From the NCBI GenBank assembly GCA_937982115.1, contig CALJNE010000010.1:1-64000 (forward strand): 64,000 nt of DNA. The letters are read 5' to 3'. Below the pieces are notes generated by a model, which did no database searches, was not told the DNA's origin, and saw nothing but the letters and a program-made list of their open reading frames with translations. Source of the stretch: an uncultured Bacteroidales bacterium. Its GTDB lineage: Bacteria > Bacteroidota > Bacteroidia > Bacteroidales > ML635J-15. Shown here one piece after another: positions 35,706-44,742 of the stretch. Position 1 is the first letter of the stretch, and every line of letters starts with the position of its first letter. Position numbers and translations under genes: made by a program.

Positions 35706-35713
35706 CAAATTTA
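35706..35713 (-). promoter_or_regulatory. -7 box (TAAATTTG) for the nitrilase-amidotransferase-carbamoyltransferase-radical SAM operon
   Basis: On the minus strand the octamer matches TAnnTTTG and lies 23 nt upstream of the nitrilase ATG. With overlapping genes downstream it probably drives the whole four-gene unit. Confidence 0.5.
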
Positions 35714-35916
35714 TATTTTTTTTTATAATGTTAATCAAAAATAAGAAATTTCATTGAGACTATGAGTACTACAAAAACAAAATTTTATAATAAAATGAAA
35801 AACAATAATTTACAATTAAAGTAATTCAATTTGACAGAACTTCATTTTTCAATCTTTTTTTATCATTATCACAAGAAAAATGTTTATGAGTTATGTGTTT
35901 TTAAAAAATTACTATG

Positions 35917-35924
35917 TATATTTG
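35917..35924 (+). promoter_or_regulatory. -7 box (TATATTTG) for the PD40 lipoprotein
   Basis: It matches TAnnTTTG and lies 37 nt before the ATG at 35962, in the divergent gap with the nitrilase operon. The -33 element is unclear. The rest of this ~280-bp gap is AT-rich with no gene visible. Confidence 0.5.
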
Positions 35925-35961
35925 TAATTGTTATCCCCAAATATTAACCAAAACATAGATT

Positions 35962-36921
35962 ATGAAAAATTCAAAAATTTTAATTATTGCTGTGATTTCT
36001 TTAATATTGATATACCTGATAGGTTGTAAAAAAGAAGACCCAAACTATCCTGATGTCAATAGACTTGATAAACTCCCTGCTGATATTTCAAAACGTACTC
36101 CCGATAATGACCCGCATCCTCCAATTTTACACTCGGATGAATTTGAATCTCCAATACCATTGGGCGATGGAATCAATACTTCTGGAGCCGAAGATTCTCC
36201 ATTTATTCTTCCGGATGGAAATACTTTATATTTCTTTTTCACTCCGGATGTTAGAAAACCTGCTAATGAACAACTTTTTGACAGTGTAACGGGAGTTTGG
36301 GTTTCGCATAAAATAAACAATGTTTGGCAACCGGCAGTACGAGTTTGGCTTCAGGATCCTGGCAAACTTGCTCTTGATGGAGCTGTCGCAATTCAAGCTG
36401 ACGAAATGTGGTTTGCTTCGGCTCGAGAAGGCTATACAGGAATGAACATGTTTATTGCAAAATGGATTGATGGGAAATGGAGTAATTGGACTTACTGTGG
36501 TAACAGATTGATGAAAGAAATAAAAATTGGAGAGGTTCATTTGCATGGTAATGACTTGTTCTTTCATTCTGATAGAGAAGGCGGTCAAGGAAATTATGAT
36601 ATATGGATGACCACCAGAAATGGGAATAGCTGGTCAGACCCCATAAACATTACAGCAGTAAATTCACCCGAAATGGATGGATTCCCTTTTATTTCTTCTG
36701 ACGGTAACGAACTATGGTTTTGCAGAACTTACATGGGAACACCTGCTGTTTTTAGATCAAAAAAAATCAATAATCAATGGCAAGAACCGGAATTAATTGT
36801 ATCTCAGTTTGCCGGAGAACCTACTCTGGACGATGCCGGTAATCTTTATTTTGTTCACCACTACTTCGAAAATAATATAATGATTGAAGCCGATATTTAT
36901 GTTGCATATAAAAAACGATAA
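35962..36921 (+). CDS. PD40/WD40-like beta-propeller lipoprotein
   Basis: A 319-residue lipoprotein. The signal ends in LIYLIGC (lipobox) near residue 22. The rest is a beta-propeller of TolB/PD40 repeats: DSPFILPDGNTLYFFFTPD, GEVHLHGNDLFFHSDREGGQGNYDIWMTTRNGNSWS and DGFPFISSDGNELWFCRT. The repeats resemble those in the PorE-like protein, but there is no OmpA or TPR domain. PD40 propellers usually act as binding scaffolds. It stands alone between the divergent amidation operon and the exporter operon; no enzyme motif is present. Confidence 0.88.
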   Translation: MKNSKILIIAVISLILIYLIGCKKEDPNYPDVNRLDKLPADISKRTPDNDPHPPILHSDEFESPIPLGDGINTSGAEDSPFILPDGNTLYFFFTPDVRKPANEQLFDSVTGVWVSHKINNVWQPAVRVWLQDPGKLALDGAVAIQADEMWFASAREGYTGMNMFIAKWIDGKWSNWTYCGNRLMKEIKIGEVHLHGNDLFFHSDREGGQGNYDIWMTTRNGNSWSDPINITAVNSPEMDGFPFISSDGNELWFCRTYMGTPAVFRSKKINNQWQEPELIVSQFAGEPTLDDAGNLYFVHHYFENNIMIEADIYVAYKKR

Positions 36922-37006
36922 ACCCTAAATTAAATATCCTTTATAATTATTTTCATTTTTATTATCAAACATGTTTTGTTAATTTTCTCCTGTAAAAGAT
37001 TTTTCG

Positions 37007-37040
37007 TTTGTATGTTATGTAAAAATTTAATGTATATTTG
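37007..37040 (+). promoter_or_regulatory. Promoter of the export operon: TTTG (-33) and TATATTTG (-7)
   Basis: TTTG at 37007-37010 and TATATTTG at 37033-37040 are separated by 22 nt, a little longer than the usual Bacteroidota spacing. The expected start of transcription is about 10 nt before the epimerase ATG at 37057. It probably serves the long co-directional set up to the SGNH gene, perhaps into the radical SAM trio. Confidence 0.55.
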
Positions 37041-37056
37041 CTTTTTACTTTAAACT

Positions 37057-38007
37057 ATGAAACTAATTGTAACAGGAGGAGCAGGATTTATCGGGAGTAA
37101 TTTATGTGATTATTTATTATACAACAATCACAAAGTTCTTTGTATTGACAACTTTGATAATTACTATAACCCAAAAATAAAAAGCAATAATATTGCCAAT
37201 GCTCGTAAGAACAAAAACTTCAAATTTCTTAAAGCAGACATAAAAGACCTTTCAATTATAGAATCTATAATTGACGATAATTACGATGCCATAATACATT
37301 TAGCTGCAAAAGCCGGTGTAAGATACTCGCTGGAATATCCGGTAGGATATGAAGAAATTAATGTAGTTGGCACAAGGAATATATTGGCATTAGCGGTAAA
37401 AAAGGGTATTAAACAATTTATTTTTGCCTCATCCTCAAGCATTTACGGCAACTCACCTACTCCATTTAAAGAAAATTACAATTCTTTGAATCCTATTAGT
37501 CCTTATGCTCAAACAAAGCTATTATCCGAAGAACTCGGTAAAGAATATTCCGAAAAATATGATATAAACTTTATTTCGTTACGTTTTTTTTCCGTTTACG
37601 GACCTCGACTTCGCCCTGACCTGGTTATGAATAAAATTGCCGGAAGCATTTTCAAAGGAGAAAAATTAAAAATTTTTGGCGATGGCAGCTCTGCCAGAGA
37701 TTATACTTATGTTGATGACATAATTTCGGGAATAATCTCTGCAATTGAATATAAAAAATCAAAATTTGAGATTTTTAATCTGGGGAACGGAAACCCTATT
37801 AAGCTTTCTGAAATAATAAAACTTTTTGAAACCTATACAAATTCACGAGCAAACATAGAATATGTTGATACCATTAAGGGAGAATCAGAAATTACATGGG
37901 CAGATAATACTAAAGCAAAAGAAGTTTTAGGATTTAATCCCAAAATCAATGTCGAAAAAGGCGTAAAATTGTTTATTGATTGGTACAAAAATAACATAAC
38001 CGGTTAA
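37057..38007 (+). CDS. NAD-dependent nucleotide-sugar epimerase (UDP-glucuronate 4-epimerase-like)
   Basis: A 316-residue extended SDR. GGAGFIGSNLCDYLL at the N-terminus binds NAD. The catalytic Ser/Tyr/Lys triad is seen in ASSSSIYGN and SPYAQTK. IDNFDNYYNPKIKSNNI and HLAAKAGVRYSLEYP match the UDP-glucuronate/UDP-galacturonate 4-epimerase branch more than GalE. It supplies a nucleotide sugar for the glycan exported by the ABC system directly downstream; the permease start overlaps its stop (TAATG). The exact sugar cannot be decided from sequence. Confidence 0.9.
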   Translation: MKLIVTGGAGFIGSNLCDYLLYNNHKVLCIDNFDNYYNPKIKSNNIANARKNKNFKFLKADIKDLSIIESIIDDNYDAIIHLAAKAGVRYSLEYPVGYEEINVVGTRNILALAVKKGIKQFIFASSSSIYGNSPTPFKENYNSLNPISPYAQTKLLSEELGKEYSEKYDINFISLRFFSVYGPRLRPDLVMNKIAGSIFKGEKLKIFGDGSSARDYTYVDDIISGIISAIEYKKSKFEIFNLGNGNPIKLSEIIKLFETYTNSRANIEYVDTIKGESEITWADNTKAKEVLGFNPKINVEKGVKLFIDWYKNNITG

Positions 38008-38825
38008 TGGAAAGAAAAATAATTACACCCAATAATAATATCAGCTTGTCGGAATATATGAAACAGATTTTCGACTTCAGATATTTTTCTATTTCTGTTG
38101 CCGTTGGAGAGATAAAAAACAAATATGCCAGAAATTATTCAGGACTATTTCTAAGTATAATTCAAAGTTTGATAGGATTGGCTATTTATTGGTTAATCTT
38201 TGGTATAGCCATAAAAATTGACACTGGCGATATTCCATATCCTGTATTTGCACTACCGGGAATAATAGTATGGCAGTATTTCTCGTATCTTGTCGGTAAT
38301 AGTAGCGGAATCTTAATACAATCAGAGCATCTGATAAACAAACTTTACTTTCCGAGAATAAATTTAGTGCTGGCAAAAATTCTTCCGGGATTAGTTGATT
38401 TTGGGGCAGGTTTTATAATTTTTGTCATTTTGTTTACAGCTTTCGGATTGCAGTTTAACATCTTGTGGTTATTTATACCTATTGTACTGCTTTGGTTAAT
38501 AATTTGTGGATTAGCCGTTGGCTTGTGGGCGGCAATATTGTCTTTATATGTTCGTGATTTAAGTCAAATTATTATTCAAATCACAAACTTTTTAATTTTC
38601 ATTACACCGGTTTTTTATCCCGGTACCATAGTTCCGGAAAACTTCAGATTTATTTTATATATAAATCCCATAGCCGGAGTTGCAGAATACTTCAGATGGT
38701 TTCTATTTGGCGGAATAATTCCTGATACAGGATATTTGATAGGTTTTGGAATTATTTTAATTTTGTTTCTAAGTGCTGTGCTGGTATTTAAGAAAATCGA
38801 AAAACAAATTACCGATTTGCTGTGA
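38007..38825 (+). CDS. wzm: ABC-2 type polysaccharide export permease (Wzm-like)
   Basis: A 272-residue membrane protein with six predicted helices and the ABC-2 permease pattern of O-antigen/teichoic-acid exporters (KNKYARNYSGLFLSIIQSLIGLAIYWLIF near the start; FLIFITPVFYPGTIVP and INPIAGVAEYFRWFLFGG in the C-half). It moves a lipid-linked polymer across the inner membrane together with the ATPase encoded next, whose GTG start overlaps its stop by 4 nt. The pairing with a Wzt that has a long C-terminal domain suggests export of a finished, end-capped polymer. Confidence 0.92.
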   Translation: MERKIITPNNNISLSEYMKQIFDFRYFSISVAVGEIKNKYARNYSGLFLSIIQSLIGLAIYWLIFGIAIKIDTGDIPYPVFALPGIIVWQYFSYLVGNSSGILIQSEHLINKLYFPRINLVLAKILPGLVDFGAGFIIFVILFTAFGLQFNILWLFIPIVLLWLIICGLAVGLWAAILSLYVRDLSQIIIQITNFLIFITPVFYPGTIVPENFRFILYINPIAGVAEYFRWFLFGGIIPDTGYLIGFGIILILFLSAVLVFKKIEKQITDLL

Positions 38826-40057
38826 GAGAAGATAATGCCATAGTAATAAAAAATTTGAGTAAGGCCTATTTCAAAAAAGAAGGCTTAGATAGGATTTACT
38901 TTTGGCGAAAAGTTTTCAAAACAAATAAATCAAGTAATTTTTTTGCATTAAAAGACATTAACTTAGAAATAAAACGAGGCGAAATTATCGGGATAATCGG
39001 ACCAAACGGAGCCGGTAAAAGTACGCTTTTAAAAATTTTAGCAGAAGTTACAACCCCCTCAACAGGTGAAATTGAAATTTACGGAAAACTTGCATCAATT
39101 CTCGAAATTGGTATTGGCTTTCAACCGGAATTGTCAGGTTACGATAACATCTTTCTCGTTGGACAGCTTTATGGTTTAAGAAAAAAAGAGATTTCAAAAA
39201 AAATTGACAAAATCATCGAACTATTCGGTTTTCCCGACTTTATTCATACCGAAGTAAAACATTATTCTTCAGGGATGTATATGCGTTTAGCTTTCTCTAT
39301 AATAATCAATATAGAAGCAGATATTTATCTTTTTGATGAAGTTCTTAATGTAGGGGATGCTCCATTCCAATGGAAGGCTCTATCAGAAATAAAAAAACTT
39401 AAAGAAAAAGGCAAAACAGTTTTGATAGTTACACATGTTCCTAAAACCATTCATAATATCTGTGACAAAATGTTATTGCTTATAAAATCAAAACAAATAT
39501 CATTTGACCATCCGAATGATGTAATCATAGAATATCAAAGAATAATACAAAAGCAAGATAAAAAGTTAACATATTGTTCAGAGTTAAAAAAAACAGATAT
39601 ATTAAAGTTGAAATCAAATCCAACCTTTGATTCGGATATTTTATTTTTTAGAATATCAAACAAAGGCTTTTCAATGAGTGATAAAATTTTTTATGATAAA
39701 CCTATTGAAATTTCAATTAAAATTAAGTCAAATACGGAACAGAAAATAGTTTTTGCTCTAATGATTAGTGATTTTAACGGGAACCTTCTTAACACTCAAA
39801 AAACTTTTCTCGTCAATGAAAGCAAAAATACAAGCGAAGAAATTACAATTAATTTTAAACCTTTTACATTCAGCAATTCTCAGTACGGATTCGAAGCAGC
39901 ATTTTTAGATGAAAATAATCATATTTTATGCAATTATAGAAATCTTTTGACAATAGAATTTTTTCACTCAGAAAATAAGACTGATGATTTTAGAGGAATC
40001 ATTGGAATAGATACAGAAATTATTAAAAAATCATCTGCAGCCGATGAAGTTTTTTAG
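38822..40057 (+). CDS. wzt: ABC export ATPase with Wzt-type C-terminal domain
   Basis: 411 residues. Residues ~1-250 are the ATPase: Walker A GPNGAGKST near 62, signature YSSGMYMRLAF near 142, Walker B DIYLFDEVLNVGD and the H-loop VTH. Residues ~260-400 form a beta-sandwich like the Wzt C-terminal domain, which recognises the chain end of an O-polysaccharide (FRISNKGFSMSDKIFYDKPIEISIKIKS...). The start is GTG, coupled to wzm. In well-studied systems this layout means the polymer is capped, for example by methyl or phosphate, before export; here radical SAM or carbamoyl tailoring could provide the cap, which is inference. Confidence 0.93.
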   Translation: MREDNAIVIKNLSKAYFKKEGLDRIYFWRKVFKTNKSSNFFALKDINLEIKRGEIIGIIGPNGAGKSTLLKILAEVTTPSTGEIEIYGKLASILEIGIGFQPELSGYDNIFLVGQLYGLRKKEISKKIDKIIELFGFPDFIHTEVKHYSSGMYMRLAFSIIINIEADIYLFDEVLNVGDAPFQWKALSEIKKLKEKGKTVLIVTHVPKTIHNICDKMLLLIKSKQISFDHPNDVIIEYQRIIQKQDKKLTYCSELKKTDILKLKSNPTFDSDILFFRISNKGFSMSDKIFYDKPIEISIKIKSNTEQKIVFALMISDFNGNLLNTQKTFLVNESKNTSEEITINFKPFTFSNSQYGFEAAFLDENNHILCNYRNLLTIEFFHSENKTDDFRGIIGIDTEIIKKSSAADEVF

Positions 40058-42065
40058 ATATTTTTCCGGCATATCAAATCTAATTAAAAGAAAAGATTTC
40101 AAAGTCTTTTTATTTTTGATTTTGATAGTTTTTACTGTAGCATTTGTTATTTATCTCAAACAAATTAATGTCCTGAGCCCTGTATCTATAAAAATACTTA
40201 CAAACGAAAACATTGAAGAGGTTACAGTTTATTTAACCGGTCCTTTAGGTGGTAAAACAAAGCTGGAGCCTTCTGATGAAAAAAATTCTTTTCTGATAAA
40301 TACAGGTTATTATAAAAATATTATTATCGAACAAAAAAAAATCTCCGCTGCTGAAAAAAATGATTTGCAGGTAGAAATATTTTACAAAAACAACAAAACA
40401 AATTTCGAGTCTCGCTATCAACAGAATGCAATAATCGTCGAAAGAATCGGAGAAATTAGTTTTTATAAAAAATTGAGTAATGTTTTAGTAACAACCTTGC
40501 AACAGCTCATTGCAATAATACTATTATTGATTTTTTCAATTTTGTTTTATAAAACTTCTTGTTCCTATAACTATTCTTTTGATAAAAAACTTGGAAATTT
40601 TGCTCTTTATACAACTACCTCAGTACTTATAGCCTGCTTTGTTTTAATATTAATTGCCGCATCATACACGTATCCAAATGCAGAAGATATAGCTCTTTCC
40701 ACAAAGAAGGGCGATTTCAATTTTCTGAAAAACGGCTTTATTATTTTATTGGTTTATGATGCCAGATTTTTTACTAATTTCCTGTATGGATTAAGTCCTT
40801 TTGCTATTGGGGGAATAGAATTTCACAGAATAAACTCGATTTTAGTTGTAATAATAACTCTTGTAATAATTTTCTGGAGCTTAAAAACATATCTAAAGAA
40901 AAGTATCCCACTACCTTTTGTTCTAATTTTAAGTTTAATCCTTGTAACGACACATTTAATTTTTAGTCCGGGAATTGCTTACGACTTTTTTTACATTGGT
41001 TCGAGTTATGTTTATTTGTTTGGAATTTTGTCTGTTATTACTTGGTCAACATTTTATTATTTAGCAATTATTGAACAAAATCAAAAAAAACGCTTACGGA
41101 GGTTAATATTAGCTTTAGTTAGTCTTTTCTTAAGTTATGGTACTATCGAATTAAATATTTTTTTAAATGCTTATATTATTTTTATGATTGTTTGGTGGAA
41201 ATTCTCCTCAAAAAATATTATTAAATTCAAGCACGAAACAATTGCTTTGATTTTTACTGCTTTAATTTCGAGTTCTTTCATTTTCATGATTCCGGGAAAT
41301 TCTCACAGAACATTAGGGTCTCCAATACAATACAATTTATCATACTTTATCGAAACTTTTAATCTCACATTTTCACCCTTTTTAAAAATTTTGTTTGAAT
41401 GGACATTTTTAAACCTAATAAGCATTCCTATTATTATTCTCGGGATTCTTTTCTGTAAGAAAATCAATTTTTCTACCTCTATAAAAACAAAAGACATTGT
41501 CATATTTTTCATTTCCGGATTAATAACTATGTATTTTATTTATTACATTTTTGCATTCACAAATAGAAATATGTTTAACGATGGTTATCCGGTTAGATTG
41601 CTAAATTATATACAATGGTTATATATGTTTTTGTTTTACATTGTACTTATTTTAATTATGTATAAAATGACATCAAAAATTTTAAATCCCAACATTTTAA
41701 AGTTTAATAATTTATTTTCTTTGCTTTTTGTCTTATTTTTTACAATACAAATAATTTACACCGATAATCAATTAAAACAAATTTACGTTGAATTATCAAA
41801 TGGAACATACAAAAATTTTAACTGGGAAATAAAAGAAAGATTTAATAACATCGAAAACGGTATTAAATCTGGGTCTCAAACAATAATCATAAGTGAAATA
41901 AAGCATAAACCTGCAACTATTTTTGTTCACGAAAAAGATCTAATTGGATCTGACCCCGAATTAAAACTATGGATAAAAAAATACAACAGATACTTTAATA
42001 CAGATAAAATTTCATTTGACGAAACAGAAATCAATCATTCATTAAAAAAACATGATAAAAAATAA
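40044..42065 (+). CDS. Polytopic membrane protein (possible GT-C-like/DUF6056-type)
   Basis: 673 residues with about a dozen membrane helices. The first periplasmic loop is a beta-rich ~100-residue insert after the N-terminal helix (INVLSPVSIKILTNENIEEVTVYLTGPLGG). A second loop begins YTYPNAEDIALSTKKGDFNFLKNG, ending FLYGLSPF, with acidic residues placed as in GT-C-type or DUF6056 proteins. I cannot assign a family with confidence. It starts 14 nt inside the wzt gene. A role in glycan polymerisation, or in adding a residue on the periplasmic side, would fit the operon. Confidence 0.8.
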   Translation: MKFFRYFSGISNLIKRKDFKVFLFLILIVFTVAFVIYLKQINVLSPVSIKILTNENIEEVTVYLTGPLGGKTKLEPSDEKNSFLINTGYYKNIIIEQKKISAAEKNDLQVEIFYKNNKTNFESRYQQNAIIVERIGEISFYKKLSNVLVTTLQQLIAIILLLIFSILFYKTSCSYNYSFDKKLGNFALYTTTSVLIACFVLILIAASYTYPNAEDIALSTKKGDFNFLKNGFIILLVYDARFFTNFLYGLSPFAIGGIEFHRINSILVVIITLVIIFWSLKTYLKKSIPLPFVLILSLILVTTHLIFSPGIAYDFFYIGSSYVYLFGILSVITWSTFYYLAIIEQNQKKRLRRLILALVSLFLSYGTIELNIFLNAYIIFMIVWWKFSSKNIIKFKHETIALIFTALISSSFIFMIPGNSHRTLGSPIQYNLSYFIETFNLTFSPFLKILFEWTFLNLISIPIIILGILFCKKINFSTSIKTKDIVIFFISGLITMYFIYYIFAFTNRNMFNDGYPVRLLNYIQWLYMFLFYIVLILIMYKMTSKILNPNILKFNNLFSLLFVLFFTIQIIYTDNQLKQIYVELSNGTYKNFNWEIKERFNNIENGIKSGSQTIIISEIKHKPATIFVHEKDLIGSDPELKLWIKKYNRYFNTDKISFDETEINHSLKKHDKK

Positions 42066-42600
42066 ATACATATTTTGGACTTATTTTTCTGTATTGACGA
42101 TATTGCTGATTGTTGTGTTTTCAACAATTTTTCTAAAAAAGAAACATGAAGAATTATTATATAATTCAGCTGTAATTATTCTTAAAGCTGACCAGAATGA
42201 ATTAAAAAACTATTTCCCGGAAGATACAATACAATTTTTTTCTCATATCGAAAGTGAGATTGAAAAGTCGGAGTTTTCGTCGGAGATTAAATCTAAATAT
42301 TTCAAGAATAAAAAATACGATTCGGACAACTATGCAAACTTGGTCAGAGATATTTTAAACTGTATCTATGATAATCGAATGAACTTTGCTTTAGTTTCTC
42401 ATTCATTTGAAAATGTTTTTAATTTTGCTTCATTTGAGTTTGAGAGTTATGAAAATAGAAGTTGTTATTTTGAAATTCAGTTTATTAAAGAAAAAAATAC
42501 AGGCAAAATTTTTAGATTTATAAATATTCATTCTTTATTGGATAATTATATAGACTATTTTTTAAAAAATGATAAAACAGTTACAGATGTCAGAAAATAA
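42052..42600 (+). CDS. Small single-span membrane protein, unknown
   Basis: 182 residues. One membrane helix (about 8-30) precedes a ~150-residue, mixed alpha/beta periplasmic part (DQNELKNYFPEDTIQFFSHIE...NVFNFASFEFESYENRSCYFEIQFI) whose size is compatible with an NTF2-like or similar small domain. No recognisable motif. It begins 14 nt inside the previous gene and the next gene begins 14 nt inside it, so it is a real translationally coupled member of the export operon. Function unknown. Confidence 0.72.
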   Translation: MIKNKYIFWTYFSVLTILLIVVFSTIFLKKKHEELLYNSAVIILKADQNELKNYFPEDTIQFFSHIESEIEKSEFSSEIKSKYFKNKKYDSDNYANLVRDILNCIYDNRMNFALVSHSFENVFNFASFEFESYENRSCYFEIQFIKEKNTGKIFRFINIHSLLDNYIDYFLKNDKTVTDVRK

Positions 42601-43441
42601 GTTAAATAAATATCTCAGGGCTTTCCGAATTCCCGAAGTTATAATGATGAGCGGTTTTTTTCTTATCGGAGGTTTCTTTGCAATTGACACATTTGGGATA
42701 AACGAGATTTATAAGATTTTAGCCTTAGGCATTTTAAGTGTTTTTATTGTTTTTGCAGTTTATAGTTTCAATGCCTATGCCGGAATTGATGATGATAAAT
42801 ACAATCTTCGTCTGCAAAACCTTTTTGCCGTTTCGCCAAAATTTTTTATCCGTTCATTTTTTGCAGCATCATTTTTCGTAATTGCTATTTCATTGTTTTT
42901 AAATCCTTTGACTATAGTTCTAAGCATTATCATTTTAATACTGTGGACTTTTTATTCACATCCGAAATACGGGCTTAAACAAAAAGCTATTTATGGAACT
43001 CTAATCCATTTTTTTGCACAAATATTTCATTTTATTCTTGGCTGGATGGTTTTTAAAGAAATAAGCTTGAATGCAATTTTTCTTGCAATATATTTTTCAA
43101 TTGCATTCAGTTGCGGACATTTACTTCACGAAATCATTGATTACAAAGCAGATAATTCATCCGGATTTAAAACCACTCCCATTAAATTCGGAATTAAGAC
43201 TTCTTCTTATGCTATAATTACTTTACTTGGACTCAACTTAACTTATCTGTATCTTTTATTTTATCTGCAAATAGTCGATTACGAAACATTCCTTTCATTT
43301 TTTGCCGCATCAGCAGCCCATTTTATTTTAATAATTTCATCTTTTAAAAACATTCAGGAAAATGCAATTAAAATCAGAAAATATTATAGACTTTTGTACT
43401 TTTTTGCCGGATTAATTTATTTTCTAAAAAAAATAATTTAA
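42587..43441 (+). CDS. UbiA-like membrane prenyltransferase homologue
   Basis: 284 residues with 8-9 membrane helices. FNAYAGIDDDKYNLRLQN near residue 64 looks like the first Asp-rich motif of the UbiA superfamily, and HEIIDYKADNSSGFKTTPIKFG near 182 like the second. Typical UbiA enzymes join an isoprenoid diphosphate to an acceptor; in glycan loci a branch transfers sugar phosphate to a polyprenyl phosphate carrier. Either could apply here. The start at 42587 gives a 14-nt overlap with the previous gene, as elsewhere in the operon; ATG 42569 is an alternative. It is not MqnP, which is encoded at 26 kb. Confidence 0.75.
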   Translation: MSENKLNKYLRAFRIPEVIMMSGFFLIGGFFAIDTFGINEIYKILALGILSVFIVFAVYSFNAYAGIDDDKYNLRLQNLFAVSPKFFIRSFFAASFFVIAISLFLNPLTIVLSIIILILWTFYSHPKYGLKQKAIYGTLIHFFAQIFHFILGWMVFKEISLNAIFLAIYFSIAFSCGHLLHEIIDYKADNSSGFKTTPIKFGIKTSSYAIITLLGLNLTYLYLLFYLQIVDYETFLSFFAASAAHFILIISSFKNIQENAIKIRKYYRLLYFFAGLIYFLKKII

Positions 43442-44709
43442 TGAAAACAAAAAGTGATATCAGTACGATTTTCTTTTTACTCCTCATAATTTTTTTCATT
43501 ATTGAGATTATAAGTTCAATATTATTATCATTCTTACCTTCAGTCACAGCAAAAAAATACAATAGAATCACATCTCCTTTTTGCGTTTTTGAAAATACTC
43601 CGCAATTTAGATATAGCACAATAAAAAATAATTCGGAAGAACAGGATGTAAAAATTAACAGTTATGGATTTATTTTTCCTGACTCTTTAGAACTAAAAAA
43701 AAACAAAAAATGTATCAGAATATTTGTGGTTGGAGGATCGGCTGCATTTGGCAGCGGACAAGCCGAACCTTACAACAAAATAAAAAAATACCCGCAAGGT
43801 TTATATTCGTATGAATCTGGAATATGCGGGCAATTAAGCAAATGCCTCCAAGAAAATTTTCCTGAATACAAATTTCAGGTAATTAATGCCTGCTCAAGCG
43901 GAAGAAAGATCCATCAATCGTTAAACTTATATATTTCTTCAATCAGATTTTTCAACCCCGACATCATTATTTCGTTCGATGGTCAAAATGATCTTTCAAC
44001 CATCGCCGGGAATAATCCATATTTTGAAGATAAAATATATACATTTCCAAAATATTTAAGTTTAGAAACTGATTTACAAAATAGATTTTTTGCAAATTTT
44101 TTTAAAACAAAAAAACTTATTGATTATCTGTCGTTATACTATTCTAAATGGAAGAGTGAAAAAACAAGAAAAAAATTAGCCCAACGACTCCTTAACTATG
44201 ATTATTCAAATTATTCAAAAGATGATTACTTAAAAATAAAAACGAGTTTAGTAACAACAATTAATCAATTCACCGACCTTATAGTAATGTTTAATGAATT
44301 ATGCAAAATAAACAATACAGACTTTGTTTTTGTTTTCCAACCAATGCTTTACCGGCAAATAAATAAAAAATTAACAACTACAGAATCAAAAATGCGAAAC
44401 CAAATTAATCCCATCAATATATCATTAAGTTCGCCCGAAATGAAACCCGACAGCTTAAAAAAAATGGAACATTACGGAAATATAGTTTTAAAGTATTTTT
44501 TTGATGATTATCTAAGCAATAAAGTAGATAGCCTTTCACTCATAAATGAATTTTATTTCATAGACATAAACAAGCAAATTGCTGATAAATATCACAATTT
44601 TGAATTTTACACCGATTATTGTCATCTGACATTTGATGGACATAGAATTTGTGCAGAAATTATTTTTGAAAAAATACGTCCCCTTATTGAAAACAAAATA
44701 AAAAACTGA
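43441..44709 (+). CDS. Membrane-anchored SGNH/GDSL hydrolase
   Basis: A 422-residue protein. An N-terminal membrane helix (about 8-32) precedes a periplasmic SGNH domain: block I FVVGGSAAFGSG near 96, block II NACSSGRK near 150, block III SFDGQND near 180, and the C-terminal DYCHLTFDGH carrying the catalytic Asp/His near 390. SGNH hydrolases remove or transfer acyl groups on glycans and lipids; membrane-tethered ones in polysaccharide operons often act in O-acetylation. Its start overlaps the UbiA-like stop (TAATG). The radical SAM trio follows after 33 nt. Confidence 0.85.
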   Translation: MKTKSDISTIFFLLLIIFFIIEIISSILLSFLPSVTAKKYNRITSPFCVFENTPQFRYSTIKNNSEEQDVKINSYGFIFPDSLELKKNKKCIRIFVVGGSAAFGSGQAEPYNKIKKYPQGLYSYESGICGQLSKCLQENFPEYKFQVINACSSGRKIHQSLNLYISSIRFFNPDIIISFDGQNDLSTIAGNNPYFEDKIYTFPKYLSLETDLQNRFFANFFKTKKLIDYLSLYYSKWKSEKTRKKLAQRLLNYDYSNYSKDDYLKIKTSLVTTINQFTDLIVMFNELCKINNTDFVFVFQPMLYRQINKKLTTTESKMRNQINPINISLSSPEMKPDSLKKMEHYGNIVLKYFFDDYLSNKVDSLSLINEFYFIDINKQIADKYHNFEFYTDYCHLTFDGHRICAEIIFEKIRPLIENKIKN

Positions 44710-44742
44710 ATTTTTTTGTATTTTTACAATAAATTTTTGAGG

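Noticed and set aside
36226-36588. Minus-strand 120-codon ORF
   Set aside because: Shadow of the PD40 lipoprotein.
42587-43441. Quinone-pathway MenA/UbiA
   Set aside because: mqnP at 26 kb already fills that role and this gene is translationally coupled to glycan-export genes.
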